From Streptosporangium brasiliense (GTDB taxonomy: Bacteria > Actinomycetota > Actinomycetes > Streptosporangiales > Streptosporangiaceae), in contig NZ_JAUSRB010000002.1 in assembly GCF_030811595.1 (NCBI RefSeq), positions 992,001 through 1,056,000 on the forward strand: a DNA stretch of 64,000 nt, given 5' to 3'. The notes under the pieces are model-generated. The model worked only from the letters and a program-made list of their open reading frames with translations. It was not told where the DNA came from and did no database searches. The translations under genes and the position numbers were made by a program. This document shows positions 24,408 to 31,610 of the stretch, piece after piece (within the stretch, counting starts at the first letter, position 1; the number at the start of each line of letters is the position of its first letter).

Positions 24408-25853
24408 ATGTCCCACCAGTACGGTCCCGCCTGGCACCCCCAGCCGCCCCCACGCTCCAACACGGGGTGGAGCGTGGTGTGGACGCTGGTGCCCCTGTTC
24501 ACCTGCGGTGTCGGCACGCCGTTCATCATCGGCCACGCCGCTCGCAGGCTGCGGAGCGTCCCGCTGGCCTTCGCCGCCGCCCTCTACGGCCTCGGCATCG
24601 GGGTGTTCCTCATCGGCGCGGGGACCTACGGAGACTCCGATCTGATCCCGACCTGGCTGGACGTCCTGACGACGATCGGGCTGTTCGGCAGTTGGATCGG
24701 CGGCCTGGGCCACGCGCTGATCATCAGGGGCGCGGTGTTCCGGCAGCGCACGCCGTCGGCGCCGTTCCCCGCCCCGGCTCCGACCCCCGTCCCCTTCCCC
24801 GCCCCGCTCCCGGGTCCCGCCTCGGCCGCGCCCGCCCCGCTCCCGGGCCCCGTCCCGGCCGTGCCGTACCCGACCGGCCCCACCGCGCCCTCGTCGAGGC
24901 CCGCGCCCCGGCCCCAGCCCCATCACACCCAGCCCCAGAACCAGCACGGCCGCACGCACTACGACCAGACCCGTCATGGCCAGACCCAGCACGGCCAGAT
25001 CCGTCACGGCCAGACTCAACACGGCCAGACCCGGCACGGCGCCCAGCCGTATGACGCCCGGCAGAGCGGCGCCCAGACGCCCCAGGGCTGGCTGGGGCCG
25101 TACCGGCTGATCGGCAGCCTGGGCAGGGGCGGCCAGGGAACGGTCCATCTCGCGCTCACCCCCCAGGGGCAGAAGGTCGCGATCAAGGTTCTGCACGAGC
25201 ACTTCACCGGCAACCAGGTGGTCCGGGACCGGTTCCTGCGGGAGGTGGAGGCGACACGCAGGGTGGCGACGTTCTCCACCGCGCGGGTGCTGGACGTCAA
25301 CATCAACGACGACCAGGCTTACGTCGTCAGCGAATACGTGGACGGAGTCTCCCTTGAGCAGCTCGTCCGCGACCAGGGCCCGCGCACCGAGGACGGGCTG
25401 ACCCGGCTGGCCCTGGCCACGGCGGGCGCGCTGGCCGCGATCCACCGGGCGGGCGTGGTGCACCGGGACTTCAAGCCGGCCAACGTGCTGATCGGCGCCG
25501 ACGGGCCACGGGTGATCGACTTCGGCATCGCCCGCGCCCTCGACCAGGTCACCGCGACCTCGGGCAACATCATGGGCACCCCCGCCTACATGTCCCCCGA
25601 GCAGCTCGCCGGAGGCACCGTCGGACCGGAGACCGACGTGTTCAGCTGGGCGGCCACCATGATCTTCGCCGCCTCCGGCCGCGTGGCCTTCGGCGAGGAC
25701 ACCATCCCGGCCATCCTCAACAGGGTGATCAACCACCACCCCGACCTGTCGGCCCTTCCCCAGTCGCTGCGCCCGCTGGCCTCGGCCTGCCTGGAGAAAC
25801 AGCCCGGCAACCGGCCCACGGCCGCCGACATCATGCTGCGGATCGTGAACTAG
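24408..25853 (+). CDS. Membrane-anchored Ser/Thr protein kinase with C-terminal catalytic domain
   Basis: A 481-residue kinase. Three membrane helices (about 21-44, 53-74, 85-106) come first, then a Pro-rich linker and a His/Gln-rich repeat of the form HGQT (about 179-211). The catalytic domain is about 231-480: glycine loop GRGGQGTV (239-246), K260 in VAIK, HRDFKPAN (352-359), DFG (371-373) and SPE (396-398) in place of APE. All catalytic residues are present. The order, membrane part first and kinase last, is the reverse of PknB. The usual extracellular PASTA domains are absent. It is read against the nuo genes. A possible -10 (TATTGT, 24395-24400) only 7 bases before the ATG suggests a leaderless message. 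Its stop overlaps the converging gene by 4 bases. Confidence 0.9.
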   Translation: MSHQYGPAWHPQPPPRSNTGWSVVWTLVPLFTCGVGTPFIIGHAARRLRSVPLAFAAALYGLGIGVFLIGAGTYGDSDLIPTWLDVLTTIGLFGSWIGGLGHALIIRGAVFRQRTPSAPFPAPAPTPVPFPAPLPGPASAAPAPLPGPVPAVPYPTGPTAPSSRPAPRPQPHHTQPQNQHGRTHYDQTRHGQTQHGQIRHGQTQHGQTRHGAQPYDARQSGAQTPQGWLGPYRLIGSLGRGGQGTVHLALTPQGQKVAIKVLHEHFTGNQVVRDRFLREVEATRRVATFSTARVLDVNINDDQAYVVSEYVDGVSLEQLVRDQGPRTEDGLTRLALATAGALAAIHRAGVVHRDFKPANVLIGADGPRVIDFGIARALDQVTATSGNIMGTPAYMSPEQLAGGTVGPETDVFSWAATMIFAASGRVAFGEDTIPAILNRVINHHPDLSALPQSLRPLASACLEKQPGNRPTAADIMLRIVN

Positions 25854-26788
25854 GGCACCGCGTCGCGGACCCGGGCCGTCAGGTCGAGATACTCCTCGAC
25901 GCTCAGCGCCCGGGTCCGGAGCTCCAGACCGTTCCGTACGGCGAAGCGCTCCACTTCCCCGGGGTCCCAGTCCCCGGGCAGGTGGAGCAGCCCCGCGCCG
26001 ACGATCAGCCCGCTCACCCCGGGCTCCGCCGAGTAGAGCAGCAGCTCGGAGGCGTCGATCTCGCGGGTCCGGCGCGCGGTCTCCAGCAGCAGCCGGCCGT
26101 GCACGGCCACCAGGCGGCAGTGCGGCTCGCCCCGCCGCTGGATCACGCGGGCGTCGGCGATCCGCCTGCGGGTCCGGTGCCGGCCGATCCCGACGACGAC
26201 GGCGGCGCCGGCGACGGTCAGCCCCGCCAGGACCAGGGCGGCGACACCGAGCGGGCCCATGCCCCGGGTGACGTCACGGCCGGGGTGCGTCATGTTGAGG
26301 ACCACCAGCGTCGCGAAGGCGGCGCCGTAGGCGAGCACCAGCCACATGAGCCCGTAGAGGAGCTGCTCACGCCACCAGATCCTGGGCGAGCCCATGGGGG
26401 GCCGCAGGCTCCTGACCCCCGGCACGCGCAGCCGCGGCAGCGGCGGGGGCGGGCGGCGCCAGGTCACCACGTGCCACCCCGGCGACCTGCGGGCGAGTGC
26501 GATCCGGGCCTCCTCACCCGTGGCGAAGCGCCGCAGCTCGAAGCCCAGGCCGTTGTCCCGGGCGAACGTCTCCACCTCCTGGCGCGAGCGGGAGCCCGGT
26601 GCCTGCAGCAGCACCATGCCGGACTCGTCCAGCACCGCCAGGCCGTATCTCGTCCTGCCCCTGCCCGGATAGCCGAACAGCAACAGTGTGCTCACCCGGT
26701 GCGGGCCGGCGAGCGGCAGCCGTACCGGCGGGTGCTCCGGCACCTCGACGACCAGATCGTCGTCGTCCACGGCGAGCGCGAGGGTCAT
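25850..26788 (-). CDS. Hypothetical membrane protein with two membrane helices
   Basis: A 312-residue protein of unrecognised family. An N-terminal soluble domain (about 1-115) and a C-terminal one (about 215-312) flank two helices near 143-167 and 180-203. The two soluble parts share E-V-E-x-F-A-x-x-N-G-L motifs (QEVETFARDNGLGFELR and GEVERFAVRNGLELRTR), so an internal duplication is likely. It sits between nuoH and the kinase and converges on the kinase with a CTAG overlap. It may be a substrate or sensor for the kinase; that is inference. Confidence 0.65.
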   Translation of the reverse strand: MTLALAVDDDDLVVEVPEHPPVRLPLAGPHRVSTLLLFGYPGRGRTRYGLAVLDESGMVLLQAPGSRSRQEVETFARDNGLGFELRRFATGEEARIALARRSPGWHVVTWRRPPPPLPRLRVPGVRSLRPPMGSPRIWWREQLLYGLMWLVLAYGAAFATLVVLNMTHPGRDVTRGMGPLGVAALVLAGLTVAGAAVVVGIGRHRTRRRIADARVIQRRGEPHCRLVAVHGRLLLETARRTREIDASELLLYSAEPGVSGLIVGAGLLHLPGDWDPGEVERFAVRNGLELRTRALSVEEYLDLTARVRDAVP

Positions 26789-26972
26789 GCGGTCCGTCCT
26801 TGGCCTGTGATGTCACCTACGGGCACTCCTCCTTGCCCGGCGTACGCGCTTCGAACGTGCCCGGCGTGCGCGTTTCCCGCGTCGGTCCATCATGTACGGC
26901 GGTGCGGGGTGGAGCGCGACCCGCCACGCCCGCAGGGGCCGCGGGCGGCTCCCGGAGACCTCGGACAGGCTC

Positions 26973-27047
26973 GGACCAGCCCGTGAGGGGCTTTCCCGGA
27001 CCAGCCCATGAGGGGCTTTCCCGGATCAGCCCGCGAGGACTTTGACG
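26973..27047. repeat. 25-bp direct repeat, three copies, ending inside nuoH
   Basis: Units start with GGA(C/T)CAGCCC at 26973, 26998 and 27023. The first two are nearly identical (one change); the third is more diverged and contains the nuoH stop and last codons. The repeats therefore look like duplications of the 3' end of nuoH. Confidence 0.8.
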
Positions 27048-27979
27048 ACCCCCGTCAGCGCGAGCTGGACCAGCGCCAGCGGCACCAGGCCGACCCAGGC
27101 GAGCTTCTGGAGCTGGTCCTCGCGGAGCCGGGGGAAGCTCACCCGGACCCAGATCACCACGAACACCAGGGCGGAGACCTTGATGAGCATCCACACGGGT
27201 CCGGGCAGGAGGGGCCCGTGCCAGCCGCCCAGGAACAGCACGGCGGTGAGCGCGGAGATCACGATGATCCCGGCGTATTCGGCCAGCATGAACAGGGCGA
27301 ACCTGATCCCCGCGTATTCGGTCATCGGACCCATGATGATCTCGGAGTCCGCGATCGGCATGTCGAACGGCGGGCGGCGCAGCTCGGCGAGCCCGGCGAC
27401 GAAGAAGATCACGCCGCCGATCGCCTGCCAGGGCAGCCACCACCACTGCCAGGACTCCACGATGCCCGGCAGGGAGAGCGTGCCGGCGGCCATGGCGACG
27501 CTGGAGGCCGCCAGGACCAGCGGCAGCTCGTAGGACATGAGCTGGGCCGCCGAGCGTATCCCGCCCAGGACCGAGTATTTGTTCCCCGACGACCAGCCGG
27601 CCATGATCGAGCCGAGCACGCCGATCCCCATCACGGCCAGGACGAAGAACAGGCCCGCGTCCAGGTCGACCCCGACCAGGCCGGGGCCGATCGGGATGAC
27701 GACCATCACCACGAGGTAGGGGATCAGCGCCACCGCGGGCGCCAGGGCGAAGACCCGGCGGTCGGCGGCGGCCGGGATCACGTCCTCCTTCTGGGTGAAC
27801 TTGATCCCGTCGGCGATGAGCTGGGCCCAACCGTGGAAGCCCCCGGCGTACATCGGGCCGAGGCGCGCCTGCATGTGCGCCATGACCTTGTGCTCGGCCT
27901 GCCCGGCGATCAGCGGCAGCACGAGGAAGGCCACGACGATCCCCACCAGCCGGACGGCGACGTCGAGCACCCCGGCCAT
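27026..27979 (-). CDS. nuoH: Complex I subunit H
   Basis: A 317-residue membrane subunit that forms the quinone tunnel. Signatures include E-H-K-V-M-A-H-M-Q-A-R-x-G-P, the acidic loop WAQLIADGIKFTQKEDVIP, and the ELRRPPFDMPIADSEI and EYAGIRFALFMLAEY segments. The ATG follows GGGAGG by 4 bases; a TTG four codons upstream is an alternative. It is the last gene of the nuoABCH group; nuoD, E, F and G are missing between C and H. Confidence 0.94.
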   Translation of the reverse strand: MAGVLDVAVRLVGIVVAFLVLPLIAGQAEHKVMAHMQARLGPMYAGGFHGWAQLIADGIKFTQKEDVIPAAADRRVFALAPAVALIPYLVVMVVIPIGPGLVGVDLDAGLFFVLAVMGIGVLGSIMAGWSSGNKYSVLGGIRSAAQLMSYELPLVLAASSVAMAAGTLSLPGIVESWQWWWLPWQAIGGVIFFVAGLAELRRPPFDMPIADSEIIMGPMTEYAGIRFALFMLAEYAGIIVISALTAVLFLGGWHGPLLPGPVWMLIKVSALVFVVIWVRVSFPRLREDQLQKLAWVGLVPLALVQLALTGVVKVLAG

Positions 27980-28003
27980 CACGCCTCCCAAGCGTCGGAC
28001 ACC

Positions 28004-28564
28004 TCAGCCATCACGCCCCCAGTCGGCGGGCACGCCGGGCGGGAGGGTCTTGCGGCGGCTCGGCGAGCCGTGGTCGGACTCACCGGGCTCCTTGGCCCCC
28101 GGCCACGCCTTGGCGACCCGGGCGGCCAGCACGAAGTCCTTGCGCAGCGGGAAGCCCTCGAAGCCGTCGGGCAGCAGCAGCGGGACCAGGTTCGGATGCC
28201 CCTCGAAGATCACTCCGAACATCTCGAAGGTCTCGCGCTCGTGCCAGTCGGCGCCCCGGAAGACACCGACCGCGCTGGGCAGCCGGGGGTCGGCGCGGGG
28301 GACCCGGGTGCGCAGCAGCAGGTGCCCGCGCGACGCGGGGGCGAACACGTGGGCGACGACGAAGAACCCGTCCGGCGGGTCGTCCACGGCGGTCAGCCAG
28401 TCGAAGAACTCGTAGCCCTCGGCCCGGACGGACTCCAGCAGGCCGGTCCAGTCGCCCGCCTGGACGTCCACCGTGATCTCGCCGAACGACTCCGACACCT
28501 GCGCGCGCGTGCCGTACCGCTCCTGGACCGCGGCGACACCGGGCCGCCCCTCACCGCTGCTCAT
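28004..28564 (-). CDS. nuoC: Complex I subunit C (30-kDa type)
   Basis: A 186-residue peripheral subunit. The family signature is ADWHERETFEMFGVIFEGHP, followed by L-L-L-P-D-G-F-E-G-F-P-L-R-K-D-F. It is not fused to NuoD, whose gene should follow but does not. The ATG has GAGGAGCC 8 bases upstream. nuoB precedes it by 20 bases. Confidence 0.95.
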   Translation of the reverse strand: MSSGEGRPGVAAVQERYGTRAQVSESFGEITVDVQAGDWTGLLESVRAEGYEFFDWLTAVDDPPDGFFVVAHVFAPASRGHLLLRTRVPRADPRLPSAVGVFRGADWHERETFEMFGVIFEGHPNLVPLLLPDGFEGFPLRKDFVLAARVAKAWPGAKEPGESDHGSPSRRKTLPPGVPADWGRDG

Positions 28565-28584
28565 CTGCTCGGCTCCTCGCGGGA

Positions 28585-29082
28585 TCAGACATACCGGTCA
28601 CTCAGGTTCTCCGCGGCGATCTTCTCCTGGAGCATCATGATGCCGTGGAGCAGCGCCTCGGGCCGGGGCGGGCAGCCGGGGACGTAGACGTCCACCGGGA
28701 TGATCTGGTCGACGCCCTTGGTCACGCAGTAGGAGTCCCAGTAGGGGCCGCCGGAGTTGGAGCAGGCGCCGAAGGAGATCACGTATTTGGGGTCGGGCAT
28801 CTGTTCGTACAGCCGCTTGACCGCCGGGGCCATCTTGTCGGTCACCGTGCCCGAGACGATCATCAGGTCGGCCTGCCGGGGGCCGTTGGCGAACGGGATC
28901 ACCCCGAACCTGATGAAGTCGTGCCTGCTCATCGAGGTCGCGATGAACTCGATCGCGCAGCAGGCCAGGCCGAAGTTGAACGCCCACAACGAGTAGCGCC
29001 GCCCCCAGTTGAGGACGAAACGCATGGGCTTGGGAGCCAGCCGGGAGGCCGGCCCCACCGTGGGCATCGGAAGATCCGCCAT
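28585..29082 (-). CDS. nuoB: Complex I subunit B (cluster N2)
   Basis: A 165-residue subunit carrying the last cluster before quinone, N2. Ligands are the vicinal Cys pair in [10 protein letters not shown], the Cys of [10 protein letters not shown] and the Cys of [10 protein letters not shown]. The conserved R-F-G and [10 protein letters not shown] segments are intact. In normal complex I the quinone head-group site lies between NuoB and NuoD, yet no nuoD is present here. The ATG chosen has GGAG 10 bases upstream; an ATG three codons earlier is directly behind that site. Confidence 0.95.
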   Translation of the reverse strand: MADLPMPTVGPASRLAPKPMRFVLNWGRRYSLWAFNFGLACCAIEFIATSMSRHDFIRFGVIPFANGPRQADLMIVSGTVTDKMAPAVKRLYEQMPDPKYVISFGACSNSGGPYWDSYCVTKGVDQIIPVDVYVPGCPPRPEALLHGIMMLQEKIAAENLSDRYV

Positions 29083-29125
29083 GACACCCATTCTCCTTCA
29101 GTGCCGATGGTCCCGCCCGCCCGGC

Positions 29126-29497
29126 TCAGGTCCAGGCGAGCACACGCTTACGCCAGGCGTAGAGGATCCCGAGCGCGATGAAGCCCAGGAAGACGAACAT
29201 CTCCACCAGGGTGGTCATCCCGAAGCCGGGGGCGGCGAAGACCGTCGCCCAGGGGAAGAGGAAGACCGCGTCCACGGCGAAGACCACGTAGAGGTAGGTG
29301 AAGACGTAGTAACGGACCTGGGACTGGGCCCAGTCGGCGCCGACCGGGTCGACGCCGCACTCGTAGGTCAGCAGCTTCTCGGGGGTCGGGCGGTGGGGGC
29401 GGAGCAGCCGGTTGACCGTCAGCGCCCCGGCGACGATCAGCGCTCCGATCGTCAGCAGCGCGAGGACGACCCCGTAGGAGCCGAAGTATCCGCCCAT
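29126..29497 (-). CDS. nuoA: Complex I subunit A
   Basis: A 123-residue membrane subunit with three helices. Signature regions are K-L-L-T-Y-E-C-G-V-D-P-V-G, the R-Y-Y-V-F-T-Y-L-Y-V-V-F-A-V-D-A-V-F-L-F-P-W region with its conserved acidic residue, and the final helix. First gene of the nuoABCH run, with GAGGAGG just before the ATG. Its promoter lies in the 170-bp region shared with the divergent deacetylase gene. Confidence 0.94.
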   Translation of the reverse strand: MGGYFGSYGVVLALLTIGALIVAGALTVNRLLRPHRPTPEKLLTYECGVDPVGADWAQSQVRYYVFTYLYVVFAVDAVFLFPWATVFAAPGFGMTTLVEMFVFLGFIALGILYAWRKRVLAWT

Positions 29498-29652
29498 GGA
29501 TCCTCCTCACGAGGACCCCGCCGGACGGAGCCCTCTCCCCCCAGCTATAGCAGTGTCCACCGTCCACGTCACCTGGTGGAGCGGCCAAACCGGATCCGGC
29601 CAAAACCTCTTCCCGATTAATCCCAAAGATCGGCAAAAGTGCACATATCGCG

Positions 29653-29668
29653 TTTACTGTGTCAGGCA
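29653..29668 (+). promoter_or_regulatory. Possible -10 of a leaderless message
   Basis: TTTACT (29653-29658) lies 9 bases before the ATG of the lipoprotein gene, and no ribosome-binding site is seen. Transcription would begin at or very near the start codon. Confidence 0.35.
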
Positions 29669-31182
29669 TGCCTAAATTGCGATTCGCCGGAGGAATCGCG
29701 CTAATTGCCGCAGCGGTAGCCGGATGTGGCACGGCCGCCACCTCCCCCAGCGCGGAACACCCCCTTCCCTCTGAACCCACGATGATCAACTACGCGGACC
29801 CCTCGGCGGTCCACGGGCTGAGCGTCCGGAACCTGAGCGGAGGTGACTCCGGCGACCGGCGCGTGCACGTCGCCTACCCCTCGGTCGACGGCGCCCCCCG
29901 CCTCACCGAGAAGCTCCGCCGGACGGTCACCGAGCAGCTCGACCGGTTCACCAGGGACACCTCCATGAACCACGCCCTCCCCCATCCGGAGTTCAACGTG
30001 GACTGGCAGCTCACCGCCGCCTCCGACCAGGTGCTCGGCGTACGGCTGCGCATCGGCGAATCCCTCGGGAACGGCTGGTCCGAGGCCCGCACCACCGTCT
30101 GGTACGACCGGGTGGACAGTCGCGCCCTGGACTCCGCCGCCCTGCTGAGGGACGACGCCGCGCTGGCCGAGCTGGCCCGGCTCGTCAGGGAGCGGCTGGC
30201 CGTCCAGGGGCCGCGCGTGAACCCGCACGCGATCAAGCCGGGCCCGCGGCAGTTCGACTCCCTCGGCTTCAACCCACGCGGCGACCTCGTCGTGGAGTTC
30301 GACGACTCCCAGGTGGCCGGCGGGTCCATGGGTCGGGTGGCGGTCGCCGTCCCGGCCTCCGAGGCGGAGCCGCTGCTGTCGGCGACGGGGATGCGGGCAC
30401 AGCGGGCGGCCAGGGCCGCGCAGACACCGCCGCCGGGGTCGGAGGAGTTCATCGAGGCGGCGAGCACGACCGAGCCCCCGGCGCGGAGTTCCAAGGCGGG
30501 CGAGGTGGACTGCGCGAAGGCCAAATGCATAGCGCTGACCTATGACGAGGGGCCGGGGCCCCACACCGGACGGCTGCTGGACGCCCTCGCCCGCGAAGGC
30601 GCCAGGGCGACCTTCTTCAGCGTCGGCTCCAACGCCTCCGCCCGCCCCGAACTGCTGCGGCGGATGCGGCAGGAGGGGCATCTGGTGGCCAACCACACCT
30701 GGTCCCACCGCGACCTGACATCCCTGCCCGGCAGCAAGGTCGCCGACCAGCTCAACCGCACCCAGTACGCGATAACCCAGGCGATCTGGCAGGTCCCGAC
30801 ACTGATGCGCCCGCCGTACGGCGCGAGCAACATCCAGGTCGCCGCGGTGGCGCGCAGGATGGGCCTGTCGGTCGTGCGGTGGAGCGTCGACACCGAGGAC
30901 CAGGGCGACCCCGACCCCGGGGCCATCGCCGACCGGGCCGTCTCCCGGGCCAGGCCCGGAGCGATCGTCCTCATGCACGACGTCCACGGCGCGACCGTGG
31001 ACGCCACCCCCCAGATCTTGCGGCGACTGAAGGAGAAGGGCTACACCTTTGTCACGGTCCCCGAGCTGTACGGCCCGCGCGGGATGCAGCCGGGCGGGAC
31101 CTACGACTCGGCCGCGTCCGGCGGCGGTCCGGGCAGGACGGGCAGCCTCGCCCGCGCGCTGGAGAAGCAGGCAGTGCCATAA
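29668..31182 (+). CDS. Polysaccharide deacetylase lipoprotein (RsiV-like plus NodB domains)
   Basis: A 504-residue exported lipoprotein. The lipobox is AVAGCG, with Cys near residue 21. A DUF3298/RsiV-like domain spans about 45-235. A NodB catalytic domain occupies about 280-470: TYDEGPGPHT (D293, E294), NHTWSHRDL with the metal ligands H343 and H347, RPPYGASN and LMHDVHG. The second acid of the usual TFDDGP motif is Glu. Likely substrates are peptidoglycan or surface glycans. It is divergent from nuoA and upstream of the korAB leader region. A GTG three codons earlier is an alternative start. Confidence 0.88.
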   Translation: MPKLRFAGGIALIAAAVAGCGTAATSPSAEHPLPSEPTMINYADPSAVHGLSVRNLSGGDSGDRRVHVAYPSVDGAPRLTEKLRRTVTEQLDRFTRDTSMNHALPHPEFNVDWQLTAASDQVLGVRLRIGESLGNGWSEARTTVWYDRVDSRALDSAALLRDDAALAELARLVRERLAVQGPRVNPHAIKPGPRQFDSLGFNPRGDLVVEFDDSQVAGGSMGRVAVAVPASEAEPLLSATGMRAQRAARAAQTPPPGSEEFIEAASTTEPPARSSKAGEVDCAKAKCIALTYDEGPGPHTGRLLDALAREGARATFFSVGSNASARPELLRRMRQEGHLVANHTWSHRDLTSLPGSKVADQLNRTQYAITQAIWQVPTLMRPPYGASNIQVAAVARRMGLSVVRWSVDTEDQGDPDPGAIADRAVSRARPGAIVLMHDVHGATVDATPQILRRLKEKGYTFVTVPELYGPRGMQPGGTYDSAASGGGPGRTGSLARALEKQAVP

Positions 31183-31202
31183 CCTGCGGCTATGAGCACA
31201 TA

Positions 31203-31230
31203 GCCGGAGGCGATGAGGACGGCCTCCGGC
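31203..31230 (+). terminator. Hairpin after the deacetylase gene
   Basis: GCCGGAGGC (31203-31211) and GCCTCCGGC (31222-31230) form a perfect 9-bp stem with a 10-base loop, 21 bases after the stop. There is no T-run. Confidence 0.6.
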
Positions 31231-31237
31231 CGGGACA

Positions 31238-31243
31238 TATAGT
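31238..31243 (+). promoter_or_regulatory. -10 hexamer for the leader peptide
   Basis: TATAGT lies 8 bases before the GTG of the short leader frame, which places the transcription start at or next to the GTG. No convincing -35 is seen. Confidence 0.45.
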
Positions 31244-31251
31244 TAGGCATC

Positions 31252-31341
31252 GTGACGCCAACTGTCCTCTTCGGCCGCCTGCACGTGGACCTGTGCCGGC
31301 TCGCGGCCGGGCTGTGTCGGGCCAACCGCTCGCGATCGTGA
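31252..31341 (+). CDS. Cys-containing actinomycete leader peptide (29 residues)
   Basis: The GTG frame encodes a 29-residue peptide with the core RLHVDLCRLAAGLCR. It resembles the short actinomycete frames annotated as putative leader peptide, with the pattern (R)-x-H-V-D-L-x-R-x-x-x-x-L-C-R, often found upstream of sulfur-metabolism genes. The -10 just before it suggests a leaderless message, as in mycobacterial cysteine-responsive attenuators. Two Cys codons near the end would let ribosome stalling report cysteine supply. The next gene on the strand, 270 bases on, is korA, whose partner is an iron-sulfur enzyme. A link between the two is inference; the frame may instead be a relic of lost sulfur genes. 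Confidence 0.62.
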   Translation: MTPTVLFGRLHVDLCRLAAGLCRANRSRS

Positions 31342-31455
31342 CCTCCACGCAGGCCACCCACCCGTCCGTCCGGGCAGTTCCGGCGACGCGGCGTCCCAGC
31401 TCCTGATCGACGGCAGCCGAGGCTGTATGACGCGCGCCATACCCCCCTTGGGCGA

Positions 31456-31555
31456 AACGCGGAAGACACCAGACGGAGCACTAAAGATCGCACTCGTCTG
31501 CATCCAAAGGATCTAGCAACGCGGAAGACGATGCGTCACCCTGAGGGATCTAGCA
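31456..31555 (+). repeat. Two interleaved direct-repeat pairs upstream of korA
   Basis: AACGCGGAAGAC occurs at 31456-31467 and 31518-31529. GGATCTAGCA occurs at 31509-31518 and 31546-31555. TAGCAT at 31551-31556 could serve as the korA -10. Paired sites in front of a promoter suggest a regulator-binding region. Confidence 0.45.
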
Positions 31556-31610
31556 TGGAAATGACAAGCAACCAGCAACGGCGCGTCGCCGCGTCGAGGA
31601 GGTCTGAGCT

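Larger units (their letters stand above)
31183..31610. other. Intergenic region with terminator, leader peptide and direct repeats before korA
   Basis: No protein gene larger than the 29-codon leader listed separately. After that leader, 31342-31450 is GC-rich with a small hairpin (CAGCC and GGCTG near 31420-31431) but no clear attenuator with a T-run. The last 150 bases hold the direct repeats and the korA ribosome-binding site GAGGAGG (31596-31602). Confidence 0.55.

Noticed and set aside
28004-28564. NuoC fused to NuoD
   Set aside because: The protein ends at 186 residues with only the 30-kDa domain, and no NuoD motifs occur in any frame around it.
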